40,251 nucleotides of DNA from Methanobrevibacter sp. Its GTDB lineage: Archaea; Methanobacteriota; Methanobacteria; Methanobacteriales; Methanobacteriaceae. Where the stretch lies: positions 1-40,251 of the forward strand of contig NZ_JAFUHT010000084.1 of assembly GCF_017468685.1 (NCBI RefSeq). Reading direction: 5' to 3'. A program made the position numbers and the translations under genes. Shown here piece after piece: positions 24,992-34,953 of this stretch; within the stretch, counting starts at the first letter, position 1, and the number at the start of each line of letters is the position of its first letter. Below the pieces are notes generated by a model, which saw nothing but the letters and a program-made list of their open reading frames with translations, was not told the DNA's origin and searched no databases.

Positions 24992-27070
24992 TTAATTATT
25001 TGCAAACAATTTTATTTTTTCAGCTAATTTAGGACCAATACCTTCTATTTTTTGCAATTCACTTTCAGAAACACCACTTAAATCAGTACCGAATATATTG
25101 ACCAGATTTCTGGCTCTTTTTCTTCCAAGTCTTTTAACACCCACAACTAATGGGATAATATCTTCCTTAACACCATAATATAATCTTGCAGATAATATGT
25201 CGAATTCTTTTAGAGTGGAGTAATTTCCCAGAACTTCTGAAGTATCTTTTGCAAATTTAACAAGGCGTGAAGCTTCATAAGCGGACCTTCTGGTGGATGC
25301 AGAGTAAACATTGTATTTGTTTTCAATTTCATATTCGTTGCGTTCATCCACCCATTCCATTAAAGATACAGCAGTCGCTTCAGGGTTTCCAATATCTACT
25401 GCAAATAATCCTGCTTCAGATAGTTTATCACGAACAGGGTCTTTGGATTTTCTTCCTTTAAATGAGATTAATGGAACATCAGGAGTTTCACATAGTGCAT
25501 AAATGAATTCATTAACATTAATTTCATTAATATTTGAAATGTATTCTTTGATTTTTACTGCTGTTTCAACAGAATAATTGGATTTGGCTATTAAATTACC
25601 AAAATCTGTAGTTTTTAACCCTTCTGGTGTTGCTCTTATTATTCCATTTTGAAGTAAGAATTCCAAAGCACTTTCAAGTTCAAATTTGATACTGTCTGCA
25701 GCAAACAATGCCATTGAGGGATTGTTGTTCATTTGATACCCATAAAGGGTTTTTCCAAAAAAGTCTGTTAATTCATCAAGATTTTTGGAAAGTGAGGAGG
25801 CAATTTGAGCAATAATCTGTTTAAATATCGCATCTTTATTATCAACAAGTTTGGAATTTGTCTGTTCAATTTCACCTTCAACATAAAATTCTTGTAGGTT
25901 TAAAGCTTCATCCATAGTCTTTGCAATTAGATATGAATATCCAACATCGTCATATTGTGGCCTTCCAGCTCTTCCGGACATCTGTTCATAATCAAAAACC
26001 GGAATGGGCTGAGGGCCATTGCCTGTCCAACGGGTATGATCTCTAATCACAACAGTTTTTGAAGGTAAATTAACTCCATACATTAAACTTGGAGTCGCAG
26101 TAATCATTAAAATGTTCCCGTTTCTAAATTCATCTTCGATAATTTCTTTTTGTTCATTAAAAAGACCTGCATGGTGAAATGCAATTCCATGTTCAAGACT
26201 TTCGGCTAATTTAAGACATGTACTTGTTGGAAGAGACCCTTTCTTTTTTGGCACATCAAGGATTTTTTCGGATACTTCCTTGAATTGTTCTCTTTGCTTA
26301 ACATTGATTTTCTTGTCGATTTTTTTGGCAACGTATGTTGCAAGGCTTTCAGTAAACCTTCTGGTTGAAACAAATGACAGTGCCTGTGAACCGTCTTTGA
26401 TTGATTTTTCAAGTACTTTGACGATTACATCATTTTTGTTTTTTGTATTGAACATTTCAGCATCCAATACTTCCTTGTGCAAAGGTACCGGACGGTAGTC
26501 GTGTTCAATGCAGGTTCCCTCAAGCCAACCTTCAATTTCTTCAATATTTTTTAAAGTCGCTGACAATGCAATTATTCTCATTGAGGGATTGATGATTTTG
26601 GCTCTGGTAATCGCAGCTTCAAGAGTTGGTCCTCTTGTAAACTCTCCAATCATATGAAATTCATCAATGATTAGTGTGTCCACATCTCTTAAAGTATTCC
26701 ATGAAAATCTTGTCAGAGCATCAAATGATTCAAAAACCATGACTGATAAATCAGAACTTGCAGGATGCTTTCCCACGTTTATTCCATGATCCTCAAATGC
26801 TTTGAATTCTTTTACTTTTTCGTTCTGAATTGATAGAAGTGGTGCAGCATAAACTGCTTTTCCACCATCTAGGATGGTTTTTAATGCAGGTAAAACTCCA
26901 AGCACTGTTTTACCGCTCGCTGTTGGAATACATATTATATAATTTGATTTGTCGTCAAGATAACCTGACTCAAGCACTGCTTTTTGAGCCGGATTAAATT
27001 CTTTAATGTAGGGATAGGCACTATTGATTATTGTTTTAATATCTTCTCTTAAATTTTCCATTTTAATCAT
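24992..27070 (-). CDS. hel308: ATP-dependent DNA helicase Hel308
   Basis: A 692-residue superfamily 2 helicase that unwinds lagging strands at stalled replication forks and forked DNA in archaea. Motifs in order: a Q-motif-like FNPAQKAVL, Walker A PTASGKT, motif Ib APLLSIQNEK, DEFH, SAT, STRRFTES, then HHAGL and QMSGRAGRPQYD. The C-terminal part holds the winged-helix and ratchet domains, followed by a helix-hairpin-helix end (LARNLVNIFG-like RKRARNLVNIFG, IEGIGPKLAEKIK). Length is normal. Met4 (27061) is an alternative start; no clear ribosome binding site is seen for either. Confidence 0.94.
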   Translation of the reverse strand: MIKMENLREDIKTIINSAYPYIKEFNPAQKAVLESGYLDDKSNYIICIPTASGKTVLGVLPALKTILDGGKAVYAAPLLSIQNEKVKEFKAFEDHGINVGKHPASSDLSVMVFESFDALTRFSWNTLRDVDTLIIDEFHMIGEFTRGPTLEAAITRAKIINPSMRIIALSATLKNIEEIEGWLEGTCIEHDYRPVPLHKEVLDAEMFNTKNKNDVIVKVLEKSIKDGSQALSFVSTRRFTESLATYVAKKIDKKINVKQREQFKEVSEKILDVPKKKGSLPTSTCLKLAESLEHGIAFHHAGLFNEQKEIIEDEFRNGNILMITATPSLMYGVNLPSKTVVIRDHTRWTGNGPQPIPVFDYEQMSGRAGRPQYDDVGYSYLIAKTMDEALNLQEFYVEGEIEQTNSKLVDNKDAIFKQIIAQIASSLSKNLDELTDFFGKTLYGYQMNNNPSMALFAADSIKFELESALEFLLQNGIIRATPEGLKTTDFGNLIAKSNYSVETAVKIKEYISNINEINVNEFIYALCETPDVPLISFKGRKSKDPVRDKLSEAGLFAVDIGNPEATAVSLMEWVDERNEYEIENKYNVYSASTRRSAYEASRLVKFAKDTSEVLGNYSTLKEFDILSARLYYGVKEDIIPLVVGVKRLGRKRARNLVNIFGTDLSGVSESELQKIEGIGPKLAEKIKLFANN

Positions 27071-27195
27071 TTAATTTTTATTTTTTTAATATATAATAAA
27101 TATTATTAGAGAGCGTTTGAAAAGTATTTGGGTAACAGTTATATATGACTAATTATAAAATATCTACAAATTAACTTATAAAGGAGACATAAATT

Positions 27196-27465
27196 ATGGC
27201 AATCAAAGTAGAAGTATTTTCAACTAGTACCTGTCCGCACTGTCCTGCAGCAATTGATGCTGCTGAAAAAGCAAAAGATAAATTAGGCGATGCTATTGAT
27301 GTAGAATCAATTAAAATTGATGATATGGAAAATCCTGACAACAGAAAAAGAGCAATGGATTATCAAATTATGGCAGTTCCTACTGTTGTAATTGATGGTG
27401 AAGTAACCTTTGTTGGTGCTCCTTCTGAACAAGAACTTATAGACGCACTTGAATCTAAATTATAG
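27196..27465 (+). CDS. Small thioredoxin/glutaredoxin-like protein
   Basis: An 89-residue thiol-disulfide oxidoreductase with the active site CPHC (residues 13-16, in STCPHCPAA) and the cis-proline in AVPTVVID. It matches the short archaeal thioredoxins of methanogens, which are reduced by F420- or ferredoxin-linked partners and reduce many methanogenesis enzymes. The ATG follows GGAG (27183-27186) and a TATA candidate TATATATG (27141-27148). A T-rich stretch separates it from cbiD. Confidence 0.92.
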   Translation: MAIKVEVFSTSTCPHCPAAIDAAEKAKDKLGDAIDVESIKIDDMENPDNRKRAMDYQIMAVPTVVIDGEVTFVGAPSEQELIDALESKL

Positions 27466-27489
27466 ATTCTTTCTTTTTTTATTTTTAAA

Positions 27490-28566
27490 ATGACTAATGA
27501 TAATTATACTGGCGTTACTACAGGAACTGTAGCTACTGCCTGCTCTTTAGCTGCAATTGATGCAATTTTAGATTCGGATGATATTGCATGCGTTAAAGTT
27601 GAAACCCCAAAAAAGACTTTGGACATCATTATAGATGAATGTAAAAAAATATCATCAACTAAAGCATATGCTGTAGCTCATAAAAATCCTTATAATGATC
27701 CTGATGTTACAGTGGATTTGGCAATAATATCTACCGTCGAGTTATTGGATAAAAATGATGGTGAAAAAGACATTATTATTACTGGCGGCGATGGTGTGGG
27801 TAAAATTACAAAACCTGGCCTTCAAATTCCTGTTGGGGATTATGCAATCAATCCCGGACCTCGCAGTATGATTGTTAAAAACCTAAAGGATAAGGTGCCT
27901 GAAGGAAAAATCATTAAAGTAACTATTTCTATTCCCGAGGGTAAAAAAATAGCTAAAAAAACTATGAATCCTAAACTAGGTATTGTTGGTGGAATCTCAG
28001 TTCTTGGAACAACTGGTATTGCACGATCAATGTCTAGTGATGCTTATAAAAACTCAATTGTCACACAACTCGATGTTGCTTTGGCTTCGAACATTGAAAA
28101 TTTGGTTTTTGTTCCTGGAAATATTGGTGAAAAGCTTGCTTTAAATCAGTTGGATATCACTAAAGAGCAAATCGTTCAAACAGGCAATTATGTTGGTTTC
28201 ATGTTTGAAGAAGCTGAAAAAAGAGGAATTACAAAATTCACATTCTTTGGACATATGGGTAAATTAATCAAGGTTGCTGGTGGAATTTTCAATACAAAAC
28301 ATGCTGTTGCCGACGGTAGGCGAGAGATAATGGTGGCCCATGCTGGACTTTGTGGGGCCAGTCAAAATGACCTTAAAAGATTATTCGATTCAAAGACAAC
28401 CGATGATATGATGGACATATTGAATGAGCTTAACATTTCTGTTGAGGTTTCAAACAGTATTGCTGATGCCATTAAAGACCGCTGCAAACAGCGTTTTGAT
28501 TTGGATTTAAATGTTATTTTAGTTGATATGGAAGGTACTTATTTAAACAATAATTTCATTATATAA
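27490..28566 (+). CDS. cbiD: Cobalt-precorrin-5B (C1)-methyltransferase
   Basis: A 358-residue enzyme of anaerobic corrin ring synthesis; it methylates C-1 of cobalt-precorrin-5B on the way to cobamides such as those used by the Mtr methyltransferase. The family signature is YTGVTTGTVATACSLAA at residues 6-22. It also has GGDGVGKITKPGLQIPVG, NPGPRSMI and TGIARSMS, then FVPGNIGEKLA and FFGHMGKLIKVAGGIFNT. The ATG at 27490 lacks a ribosome binding site but matches the usual N-terminus. No other cbi genes are in the window. Confidence 0.92.
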   Translation: MTNDNYTGVTTGTVATACSLAAIDAILDSDDIACVKVETPKKTLDIIIDECKKISSTKAYAVAHKNPYNDPDVTVDLAIISTVELLDKNDGEKDIIITGGDGVGKITKPGLQIPVGDYAINPGPRSMIVKNLKDKVPEGKIIKVTISIPEGKKIAKKTMNPKLGIVGGISVLGTTGIARSMSSDAYKNSIVTQLDVALASNIENLVFVPGNIGEKLALNQLDITKEQIVQTGNYVGFMFEEAEKRGITKFTFFGHMGKLIKVAGGIFNTKHAVADGRREIMVAHAGLCGASQNDLKRLFDSKTTDDMMDILNELNISVEVSNSIADAIKDRCKQRFDLDLNVILVDMEGTYLNNNFII

Positions 28567-28596
28567 TATTATATTGAAATTTGGAGTTTTATTTTT

Positions 28597-29682
28597 ATGA
28601 AAATAGCTATGGTTGGTCAGTTTCCTCCGCATGTTGGTGGCGTGGGAGTTCATATCCATACATTATCTAAGAAATTGGTTGAAGAAGGCCATGAAGTGTA
28701 TGTGATAACTTATCCACACAATGAAATCAAGGACATCGATGGAATACATGTCATTGGAACCAAAGGGTTGAATATTCCTGGTGTTCGAGGATTAATGTTT
28801 AAAAAGAATGCTAAAAAGGCTTTGGAAAAACTTTTAGAAAATGAGGACATCGATATTATTCATGGACATTATCTTTTCCCTGCTGGAGCTGCGGCAGTTG
28901 AAGTTGGAAAGGAACATGATATTAAAACTTATGTTACTGCTCATGGATCTGACATGTTTGAATTGTATAAATCCCAACCATTAATAAGACCAACAATCAA
29001 ATCTGTATTGAAAGATGCAGATGGTGTATTTGCTGTTAGTAACGCTTTAAAGCATGAAATTGTTGCAACAGGTGTTGTTGGTATTGCAGATAAAACTAAA
29101 ATTTCATGGAATTCTGTTGATGTTAATAAATTCTCATCTAAAAATGACGATTCATTTAAAAAGGAATTCCATCTTGAAGATAAACCAATAGTTCTTTTTG
29201 TAGGTAATCTAATTAAAAGAAAAAATGTTGATTCTCTTCTTGAAGCTAAAAAAATTGCCAACAGTGATTATTACTTGGTAGTTGTCGGTGATGGTCCGTT
29301 ATATAATAAGCTCACTAAAAAAGTCGAAGATGAAAATATTCGTGATGTAATTTTCACTGGTTCTAGAGATGATGTAGAAAACATTATTCCAAGTTGTGAT
29401 GCTTTAGTTTTGCCTTCGTTTTCAGAAAGTTTTGGCTTAGTATTAATTGAGGCATTGGCTTGTGGAAAGCCTGTTATTGGCAGTGATGTTGGAGGAATTA
29501 CTGAAATAATCACTGATGATGTGGGTCTGCTTATTAACCCTAAAAAAGTGTCAACAATTGCTAAAGCTATTGATAAACTTGTAAATGATGAAGAATTAAG
29601 ATTAATTTTATCTATGAATGCCAGAAATAGGGCATTTGATTTCTCAGAAGTTGATATTCCTTATGAGGAGGTTAAATCATGA
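28597..29682 (+). CDS. Glycosyltransferase family 4 protein
   Basis: A 361-residue GT-B retaining glycosyltransferase, which transfers a sugar from a nucleotide sugar to an unknown acceptor (lipid, glycan or protein). The N-terminal domain begins MKIAMVGQFPPHVGGVGVH, the nucleotide-sugar side of GT4 enzymes. The C-terminal half has VLFVGNLIKRKNVDSLL, VGDGPLYNKL, and the E-x7-E donor site in PSFSESFGLVLIEALACGKP, then VGGITEII. Its 3' end overlaps the shikimate kinase start in an ATGA. Confidence 0.88.
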   Translation: MKIAMVGQFPPHVGGVGVHIHTLSKKLVEEGHEVYVITYPHNEIKDIDGIHVIGTKGLNIPGVRGLMFKKNAKKALEKLLENEDIDIIHGHYLFPAGAAAVEVGKEHDIKTYVTAHGSDMFELYKSQPLIRPTIKSVLKDADGVFAVSNALKHEIVATGVVGIADKTKISWNSVDVNKFSSKNDDSFKKEFHLEDKPIVLFVGNLIKRKNVDSLLEAKKIANSDYYLVVVGDGPLYNKLTKKVEDENIRDVIFTGSRDDVENIIPSCDALVLPSFSESFGLVLIEALACGKPVIGSDVGGITEIITDDVGLLINPKKVSTIAKAIDKLVNDEELRLILSMNARNRAFDFSEVDIPYEEVKS

Positions 29683-30545
29683 AAAAAACAGTAAGATCAC
29701 CAGGTTCGGCAACAATAATTAATGCAATAGCAACAGGATGCGGTTCAGCATTTGGGATAGGATTGGACATTAGATGTGAAGCTAAAACAATTTCAAAAGG
29801 CATTGAATGTGCAAATGATGTTGGAGCAGATACTACATTAATGGATTTATGTGTTGGGAAAGTTTTTGACTTTTATAATATTAATAAAGATGATTTTGGA
29901 ATAAGCTTAAAAACAAAATCTGATCTTCCAATGGCATCTGGGCTTTCAAGCAGTAGCGCTTCATCAAATGCAATCGTTAAAGTCACATCTGAAATAATTG
30001 CTGATGAATTCGATTTAAGTCCTTTGACTGATTTGCAGACAATCAATCTGGCTATTGATGCATCTCTTGAAGCAGGAGTTACAATTACTGGTTCTTTTGA
30101 TGATGCGACAGCTTCTTATTTTGGAGGAGTTGTTGTTACTGATAATAAAAACAGAAAATTCATCATTAAAGAAGAAATGGAAGAACGTGATATTTTAATT
30201 TACATGCCCAATTTTCATTCTAAATCCGGAGAATCTGATGTTGAACGTATGAAAGTCATGTCTCCATTGGTGGAAGTGGCATATGAGTTTGCATGTAAAA
30301 AAGATTATTTCAGGGCAGTTAATTTAAATGGATTAATTTATTCCTCAGCATTAGGTTTTAATAATTCAATTGCTGTGGATGCATTGCAATCAGGGGCTTT
30401 GGCATCAGGATTGTCTGGAACAGGCTCTGCTTTTTTTGCTATTGTTGATGAAAATTCAATTAATCATGTTCATGAATCTTGGATGAAATATGAAGGTCAA
30501 GTTATAAAAACAAAAATTGATAATAATGGATGTTGTTTGTTATGA
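29679..30545 (+). CDS. aroK: Archaeal (GHMP-type) shikimate kinase
   Basis: A 288-residue GHMP-superfamily kinase that phosphorylates shikimate in aromatic amino acid synthesis; archaea use this form instead of the bacterial P-loop AroK. The ATP-binding loop is PMASGLSSSSASSNAI (residues 88-103). The N-terminus shows VRSPGSATIINAIATGCGSAFGI, and GALASGLSGTGSAFFAIV near the end is the third GHMP motif. It is coupled by overlapping ATGA sequences to the glycosyltransferase before it and the secreted protein after it. Chorismate mutase of the same pathway lies 2.5 kb downstream. Confidence 0.92.
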   Translation: MKKTVRSPGSATIINAIATGCGSAFGIGLDIRCEAKTISKGIECANDVGADTTLMDLCVGKVFDFYNINKDDFGISLKTKSDLPMASGLSSSSASSNAIVKVTSEIIADEFDLSPLTDLQTINLAIDASLEAGVTITGSFDDATASYFGGVVVTDNKNRKFIIKEEMEERDILIYMPNFHSKSGESDVERMKVMSPLVEVAYEFACKKDYFRAVNLNGLIYSSALGFNNSIAVDALQSGALASGLSGTGSAFFAIVDENSINHVHESWMKYEGQVIKTKIDNNGCCLL

Positions 30546-31750
30546 AAAAAATATATCTTATTTTTCTGCTTTTAGCGGTAGTAATGGGTATTTCTGCAGT
30601 TTCAGCAGCTGAAAATATGTCCATTTCCGATAATGTATTGGAAATTGATGACATAAGTCAGGTATCTACAATCGAGCAGTCTGATAATGTTTCACAACTG
30701 CCGACTGCTGATTCTAATCAGAATGATTTGTTAAAAGCAAATGAAAGTACTGCGAGTTCTAGTCAAAAGACACAACAGGTTCCATCAAAAGTCACTACAA
30801 AAAATATCAAAAGTACTTATGGAACCAAGGCGAAATATACCTTAAAATTATTTGATAAGTCCGGTAATGTCATTGTTGGAAAGCAAGTAACCTTTAAAAT
30901 CGGCAAAAAAGTTTATAAAGTAAACACTGATTCTGAGGGTGTTGCTTCATTAAATTTAAATTATGCTGCTGGAAAATACACAATCATATACTCCGTTGGG
31001 GATTTAACTGGAAAAAACAATTATACAGTTTCAAATAAGATTACAATGACTATCTTAAAATGGGGTAATAAGGGAGATGTTTCTAAAATTAAGTTAATCA
31101 AAAAGAACATGCCTAATAATGAATGGGTTAAAAAAGCTGTTGCAGCTACTAAAAAAGGTAATCCTCTCTTAAAATTTGTTGGGGGCAAAGGCAAAGTTAT
31201 TTTCATGACTGCGGGAGTTCATGGAAATGAATTGTCATCTCAGGTTGCAGCAATGAAATTAATTAACTATTTAAGTAAAAACCCTATAAAAGGCACTGTT
31301 TACATCATTCCATTTGTTAATATTAAAGCCATATCTCACAAAGTAAGACATACTGGTACCGATTACAATAGGGTGGCTCATAAATCCGGAACAATATCAA
31401 ACAAAATAGTTAAGCTTGTTGTAAAGTATAAATGTGATGCATATGGGGATTTCCATACCACACAACCAGGGGGTGTTCCTGGAAAAAATATCGTGATGGG
31501 ATCTAAAACTCCTGCTACAAAATGTTCTGCGATGACAAAGTATATTGCAAAGCATGCTAAAGTCAATAAAAGAATTTATAAGTATGCAGGTGAACAATAT
31601 CCTGGAGCATTAGCAGATAATGTTAATAAAAAAGGTATTCCTGGCGTTATATGTGAAGTAATGCTTCCGCATAATACTGTTACAGCAAAAACTGTTACAA
31701 CTTCATTAAAAATGATGAAATCTTTGTTGAAATTCAATTCAGTAATATGA
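30542..31750 (+). CDS. Secreted zinc-carboxypeptidase-like (M14/AstE-AspA) protein with Ig-like domain, copy 1
   Basis: A 402-residue exported protein. Residues 1-23 are a signal peptide ending SAVSAA. A Ser/Gln/Asn-rich linker follows, then an Ig-like domain (about 80-165; STYGTKAKYTLKLFD, GKQVTFKIGKKVYK, AGKYTI) common in methanogen surface proteins. The catalytic domain belongs to the zinc carboxypeptidase/aspartoacylase group: HGNE gives zinc ligands H227 and E230, DFH gives H305, N276-R277 is the substrate-binding pair, and E372 (CEV) the general base. It probably cuts or deacylates cell-wall peptides or glycoconjugates; the target is unknown. ATG 30542 overlaps the aroK stop. Confidence 0.8.
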   Translation: MKKIYLIFLLLAVVMGISAVSAAENMSISDNVLEIDDISQVSTIEQSDNVSQLPTADSNQNDLLKANESTASSSQKTQQVPSKVTTKNIKSTYGTKAKYTLKLFDKSGNVIVGKQVTFKIGKKVYKVNTDSEGVASLNLNYAAGKYTIIYSVGDLTGKNNYTVSNKITMTILKWGNKGDVSKIKLIKKNMPNNEWVKKAVAATKKGNPLLKFVGGKGKVIFMTAGVHGNELSSQVAAMKLINYLSKNPIKGTVYIIPFVNIKAISHKVRHTGTDYNRVAHKSGTISNKIVKLVVKYKCDAYGDFHTTQPGGVPGKNIVMGSKTPATKCSAMTKYIAKHAKVNKRIYKYAGEQYPGALADNVNKKGIPGVICEVMLPHNTVTAKTVTTSLKMMKSLLKFNSVI

Positions 31751-31751
31751 G

Positions 31752-32954
31752 GTGATTATTATTAAGAAAAGAATAATTTTCATCTTTTTATTTTTATTTT
31801 TAATTATTTCCACTGTTCATGCAACGGAGGACAATTCTACATTGGGAAATATTAATCAGTCTGTTTTAAATGTGCCTGAAGATTTCCAATCAGATTTAAT
31901 TGATGAAGATCATTCATTAAAATCAGACTCTACTTCTCAATCTATCTCAAATTCTAGTGAAGTTGCAGAAATTAAAAATTCAGTTGTCAAATTTAGTTCA
32001 AAAGATGTTGTATCAACCTATGGTAAAAAAGCAACATTTTCAGTTAAGGTTGTTGATGAGAATAACAATCCATTGAAAAATAAACTGGTTGTTTTTAATG
32101 TAAATAAGAAGACCTACAACATTTATTCAGATTCCAACGGTATTGCAAAACTTCAGCTTAAATTGGATGCAGGAAAATATCCTGTCACTTATTCTTGTGA
32201 TGGTTTCACATCTAAAAATACGGTGACATTTAAAAATGCATATAAAATAGTCGTATATAAATGGAAATCTGGAGCCAATGTAAAAAAGAATAAGAAAATT
32301 AAAGCAAACATTCCAAACTCTGTGCTGGTTAAAAAAATTGTCAAAGCAGCTAAAAAGGGAACTCCGATGATAAAATTCAAAGGTGGAAAAGGTAAAGTAG
32401 TATTTATAACTGCGGGAGTTCATGGTAATGAGCTTTCATCTCAGATTGCTGCAATGAAATTAATAAAGTATCTTGAAGACCATCCGATAAAGGGAACTGT
32501 TTATATTATGCCATTTATCAATCCTAAAGGAACTGCAAAAAATGTAAGGGATTACAATGGAGTTCATTTAAATCAAAAGGCTAATGTTAAGGGTACAATT
32601 TCTTATAAAACTGTTAAATTAATTAAAAAATTCAAATGTGATGCTTACGGTGATTTTCATTGTACAAAACCTGGTGGAAAACCGGGTAAAGATATAGCTA
32701 TGGGTACATATAAACCGACAGCTAAAAGTGCCACTATGGCTAAATTCATTGCAAAAACCAGTAAAGTTAAGTATTTAATATATAATAAGGCGGGCTCAGA
32801 ATACCCTGGTGCTTTGGAGGATGTCGTTAGCTTGAATCATATTCCTGCGGTGACATGTGAGGTGATTACTCCTCATGGCAAAATTGCAAAGGGGTCTGTT
32901 GGAAAGTCATTGTCAATGATGAAGTCATTATTGAAATTTAATGCATTAATTTAA
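31752..32954 (+). CDS. Secreted zinc-carboxypeptidase-like protein with Ig-like domain, copy 2
   Basis: A paralog of the preceding gene with the same order: signal peptide (ending TVHA), a Ser/Asp-rich linker, an Ig-like domain (about 75-165), and the zinc peptidase domain with HGNE (H224, E227), DFH (H303) and a CEV Glu. The substrate-binding Asn-Arg pair of copy 1 is Asn274-Gln275 here, so its specificity or activity may differ. The start is unclear. GTG 31752 overlaps the GGTGAT ribosome binding site (31751-31756), and the codon at correct spacing is ATT 31761, which would give a signal peptide starting like that of copy 1. The 5' end sits directly after copy 1, implying an operon. Confidence 0.78.
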   Translation: MIIIKKRIIFIFLFLFLIISTVHATEDNSTLGNINQSVLNVPEDFQSDLIDEDHSLKSDSTSQSISNSSEVAEIKNSVVKFSSKDVVSTYGKKATFSVKVVDENNNPLKNKLVVFNVNKKTYNIYSDSNGIAKLQLKLDAGKYPVTYSCDGFTSKNTVTFKNAYKIVVYKWKSGANVKKNKKIKANIPNSVLVKKIVKAAKKGTPMIKFKGGKGKVVFITAGVHGNELSSQIAAMKLIKYLEDHPIKGTVYIMPFINPKGTAKNVRDYNGVHLNQKANVKGTISYKTVKLIKKFKCDAYGDFHCTKPGGKPGKDIAMGTYKPTAKSATMAKFIAKTSKVKYLIYNKAGSEYPGALEDVVSLNHIPAVTCEVITPHGKIAKGSVGKSLSMMKSLLKFNALI

Positions 32955-33019
32955 AAATAAGCATATAGTTTATATACTATGATTTTAATAAATTATATTA
33001 TTATCAATTTGGTGATTTT

Positions 33020-33361
33020 TTGAAAAGTAATGATGAAATAATATCTTTTGAAAATAGAGAAGATGCTGAAATACTTCTCAAAAAGTCTAGAAAACGTATT
33101 GATGAAATTGATAATGCGTTATTTGATTTGATTTCTCAAAGAACATCTCTTGCGGAAGGTATAGTGCTTTCTAAGATGTATCTTGATATACCTATTTATG
33201 ATAAAAGTAGGGAAGATGCAATTCATAAAAAGATTGAGGGATTAGCTGTTGAGAATGATCTTGATGTTGATATTGTTAATCAAATCGTTGATATGCTAAC
33301 TATTTTAAGTAAAAACGAGCAAGAAAAAATTTTAAGGAGGAATGTTAATGGGCAATATTAG
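33020..33361 (+). CDS. Chorismate mutase (AroQ type)
   Basis: A 113-residue all-helical enzyme that converts chorismate to prephenate for Phe and Tyr. The first helix carries [21 protein letters not shown] (near residues 24-44), with the active-site Arg. Middle and last helices show [17 protein letters not shown] and [20 protein letters not shown] 33020 is chosen: GGTGAT lies three bases upstream, in the same 16-base start context as the tes-like gene. A possible TATA box (TTTATATA) lies near 32969. The last 14 bases overlap the ribosomal protein S17e start. Confidence 0.88.
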   Translation: MKSNDEIISFENREDAEILLKKSRKRIDEIDNALFDLISQRTSLAEGIVLSKMYLDIPIYDKSREDAIHKKIEGLAVENDLDVDIVNQIVDMLTILSKNEQEKILRRNVNGQY

Positions 33362-33545
33362 AACTTCATTTGTTAAACGTTTAGCAAAAGAATTAATTGA
33401 AACTCACAATGGTGTTTTCACTACTGATTTTGAAGAAAACAAAAAATTAGTACAAGAATACTCAACTGTAAGTACTAAACATTTAAGAAATAAAATTGCA
33501 GGATATGTTACAAGGCTTGTAAGGTTAGAACAAACCCAAGACTAA
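33348..33545 (+). CDS. rps17e: 30S ribosomal protein S17e
   Basis: A 65-residue archaeal/eukaryotic small-subunit ribosomal protein. It begins [17 protein letters not shown] and contains the family stretch [35 protein letters not shown] 33348 follows GGAGG (33336-33340) by seven bases; an earlier in-frame ATG at 33342 is too close to that site. It overlaps the end of the chorismate mutase gene and is followed by T-rich sequence that probably ends transcription. Confidence 0.95.
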   Translation: MGNIRTSFVKRLAKELIETHNGVFTTDFEENKKLVQEYSTVSTKHLRNKIAGYVTRLVRLEQTQD

Positions 33546-33732
33546 GCTTTTTTCATATTTTTTACTCTTTTTTTTATTAACTCTTTTTTTGATTTTGAAT
33601 TTTTTAGTTATTTTTATCGACGTTTTAATTAAAGTTTATTAATATGGTTTAATAAAAATAGATATGTATATTTTGTTTAATTAATTTATTAACAAAATTC
33701 CAATTAATATTTTTAAGAAATAGGTGAACTTA

Positions 33733-34953
33733 ATGGATTTGGTAGTAGTAAAATTTGGTGGAACATCGGTGGGTGATGGTTCTAGAATTAAAAAAGCGGC
33801 ACAATCTGTCGTGAATGAATATATGAAAGGTAATCAGGTAGTAGTTGTTGTTTCTGCAGTTAATAAGACTACTGATGATCTCATTGGATTATCTGATGAG
33901 GCTATTGGCGGAAGTTTAACTGATAAGCAGAAGGCAGGAATCATGGCTATGGGAGAATTAACTAGTGCAAGATTATTTTCAGCAACTATAGAATCATTAG
34001 GTGTAAAATCAGAATTTATTGATCCTTATAGTGAGTTATGGCCTATTAAAACAGATTCAAATTATTTAGAAGCAAAAATAGATTTCAATATAACTGATAA
34101 AAGAACAGAAAAGATTATGCAACTTGTTAATCAAGGTATAATTCCAGTTATCTGTGGATTTTTAGGACAAGGTCCGAATGGTGAAATCACTACTCTTGGA
34201 AGAGGAGGAAGTGATGTTACTGCATTTTTGATTGGACATTGTTTAGATGCAAATGAGGTAATAATTGTTACTGATGTCGATGGTGTAATGTCTACTGATC
34301 CAAATAAAATTGAAGAAGCGGAACTATTAAATGAGATTTCCGTTGAAGAAATGAGAGATTTAGCAACTCATGGAGCACAAGTCCTACACCCACATGCATT
34401 AAGATATAAAGATCCATTAATAACTGCAAAAATTATAAATTTCAATCATGGGGACTTATCTGCAAAAGGTACACGTATTGTTGGTCCTTATGAAGGTGAT
34501 ATGATGAAATGTGTAACCAAGTACAAGAACCCTATTTCACTTATAGCAATAGTTGGCGATGCAATGGTTAAAACTACTGGATTAATAGCTAGTTTGACTG
34601 GAAGTCTCGCTGATTCAGACATAAATATTTTTGGTATTTCAGCAGGTCAAAACTCAATAACTACATTTGTTGATAAAGCAGATTCTAATCAAGCTTATCA
34701 CTTGTTACATAAAGTAGTTCTTAAAACTGATGCTTTAAGCTCTTTATCTTTGGGAAGAGATACTGCAATGATTACATTTGTAAGTCCTGATATAATTGAT
34801 ACTCCTGGAATTATTTCAGATATTACAGAACCACTTAGAAAAAATGAAATCAATATAGTCGAAATTATATCATCACAAACAGCTATTGTATTGTTTGTTA
34901 ACTGGGAAGATGGTGATAAAGCACGAGAATTAATTAATGAGGTTTTAGAATGA
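33733..34953 (+). CDS. lysC: Aspartate kinase
   Basis: A 406-residue enzyme that phosphorylates aspartate, the first step to lysine, threonine and methionine. The N-terminal kinase motif is [13 protein letters not shown]; further on are [15 protein letters not shown] and [12 protein letters not shown]. The C-terminal part holds two ACT domains ([35 protein letters not shown], then a last [12 protein letters not shown]), likely the site of feedback control by an end product. ATG 33733 is preceded by GGTGA; the GTG at 33724 lies within that site. First gene of a four-gene operon. Confidence 0.93.
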   Translation: MDLVVVKFGGTSVGDGSRIKKAAQSVVNEYMKGNQVVVVVSAVNKTTDDLIGLSDEAIGGSLTDKQKAGIMAMGELTSARLFSATIESLGVKSEFIDPYSELWPIKTDSNYLEAKIDFNITDKRTEKIMQLVNQGIIPVICGFLGQGPNGEITTLGRGGSDVTAFLIGHCLDANEVIIVTDVDGVMSTDPNKIEEAELLNEISVEEMRDLATHGAQVLHPHALRYKDPLITAKIINFNHGDLSAKGTRIVGPYEGDMMKCVTKYKNPISLIAIVGDAMVKTTGLIASLTGSLADSDINIFGISAGQNSITTFVDKADSNQAYHLLHKVVLKTDALSSLSLGRDTAMITFVSPDIIDTPGIISDITEPLRKNEINIVEIISSQTAIVLFVNWEDGDKARELINEVLE

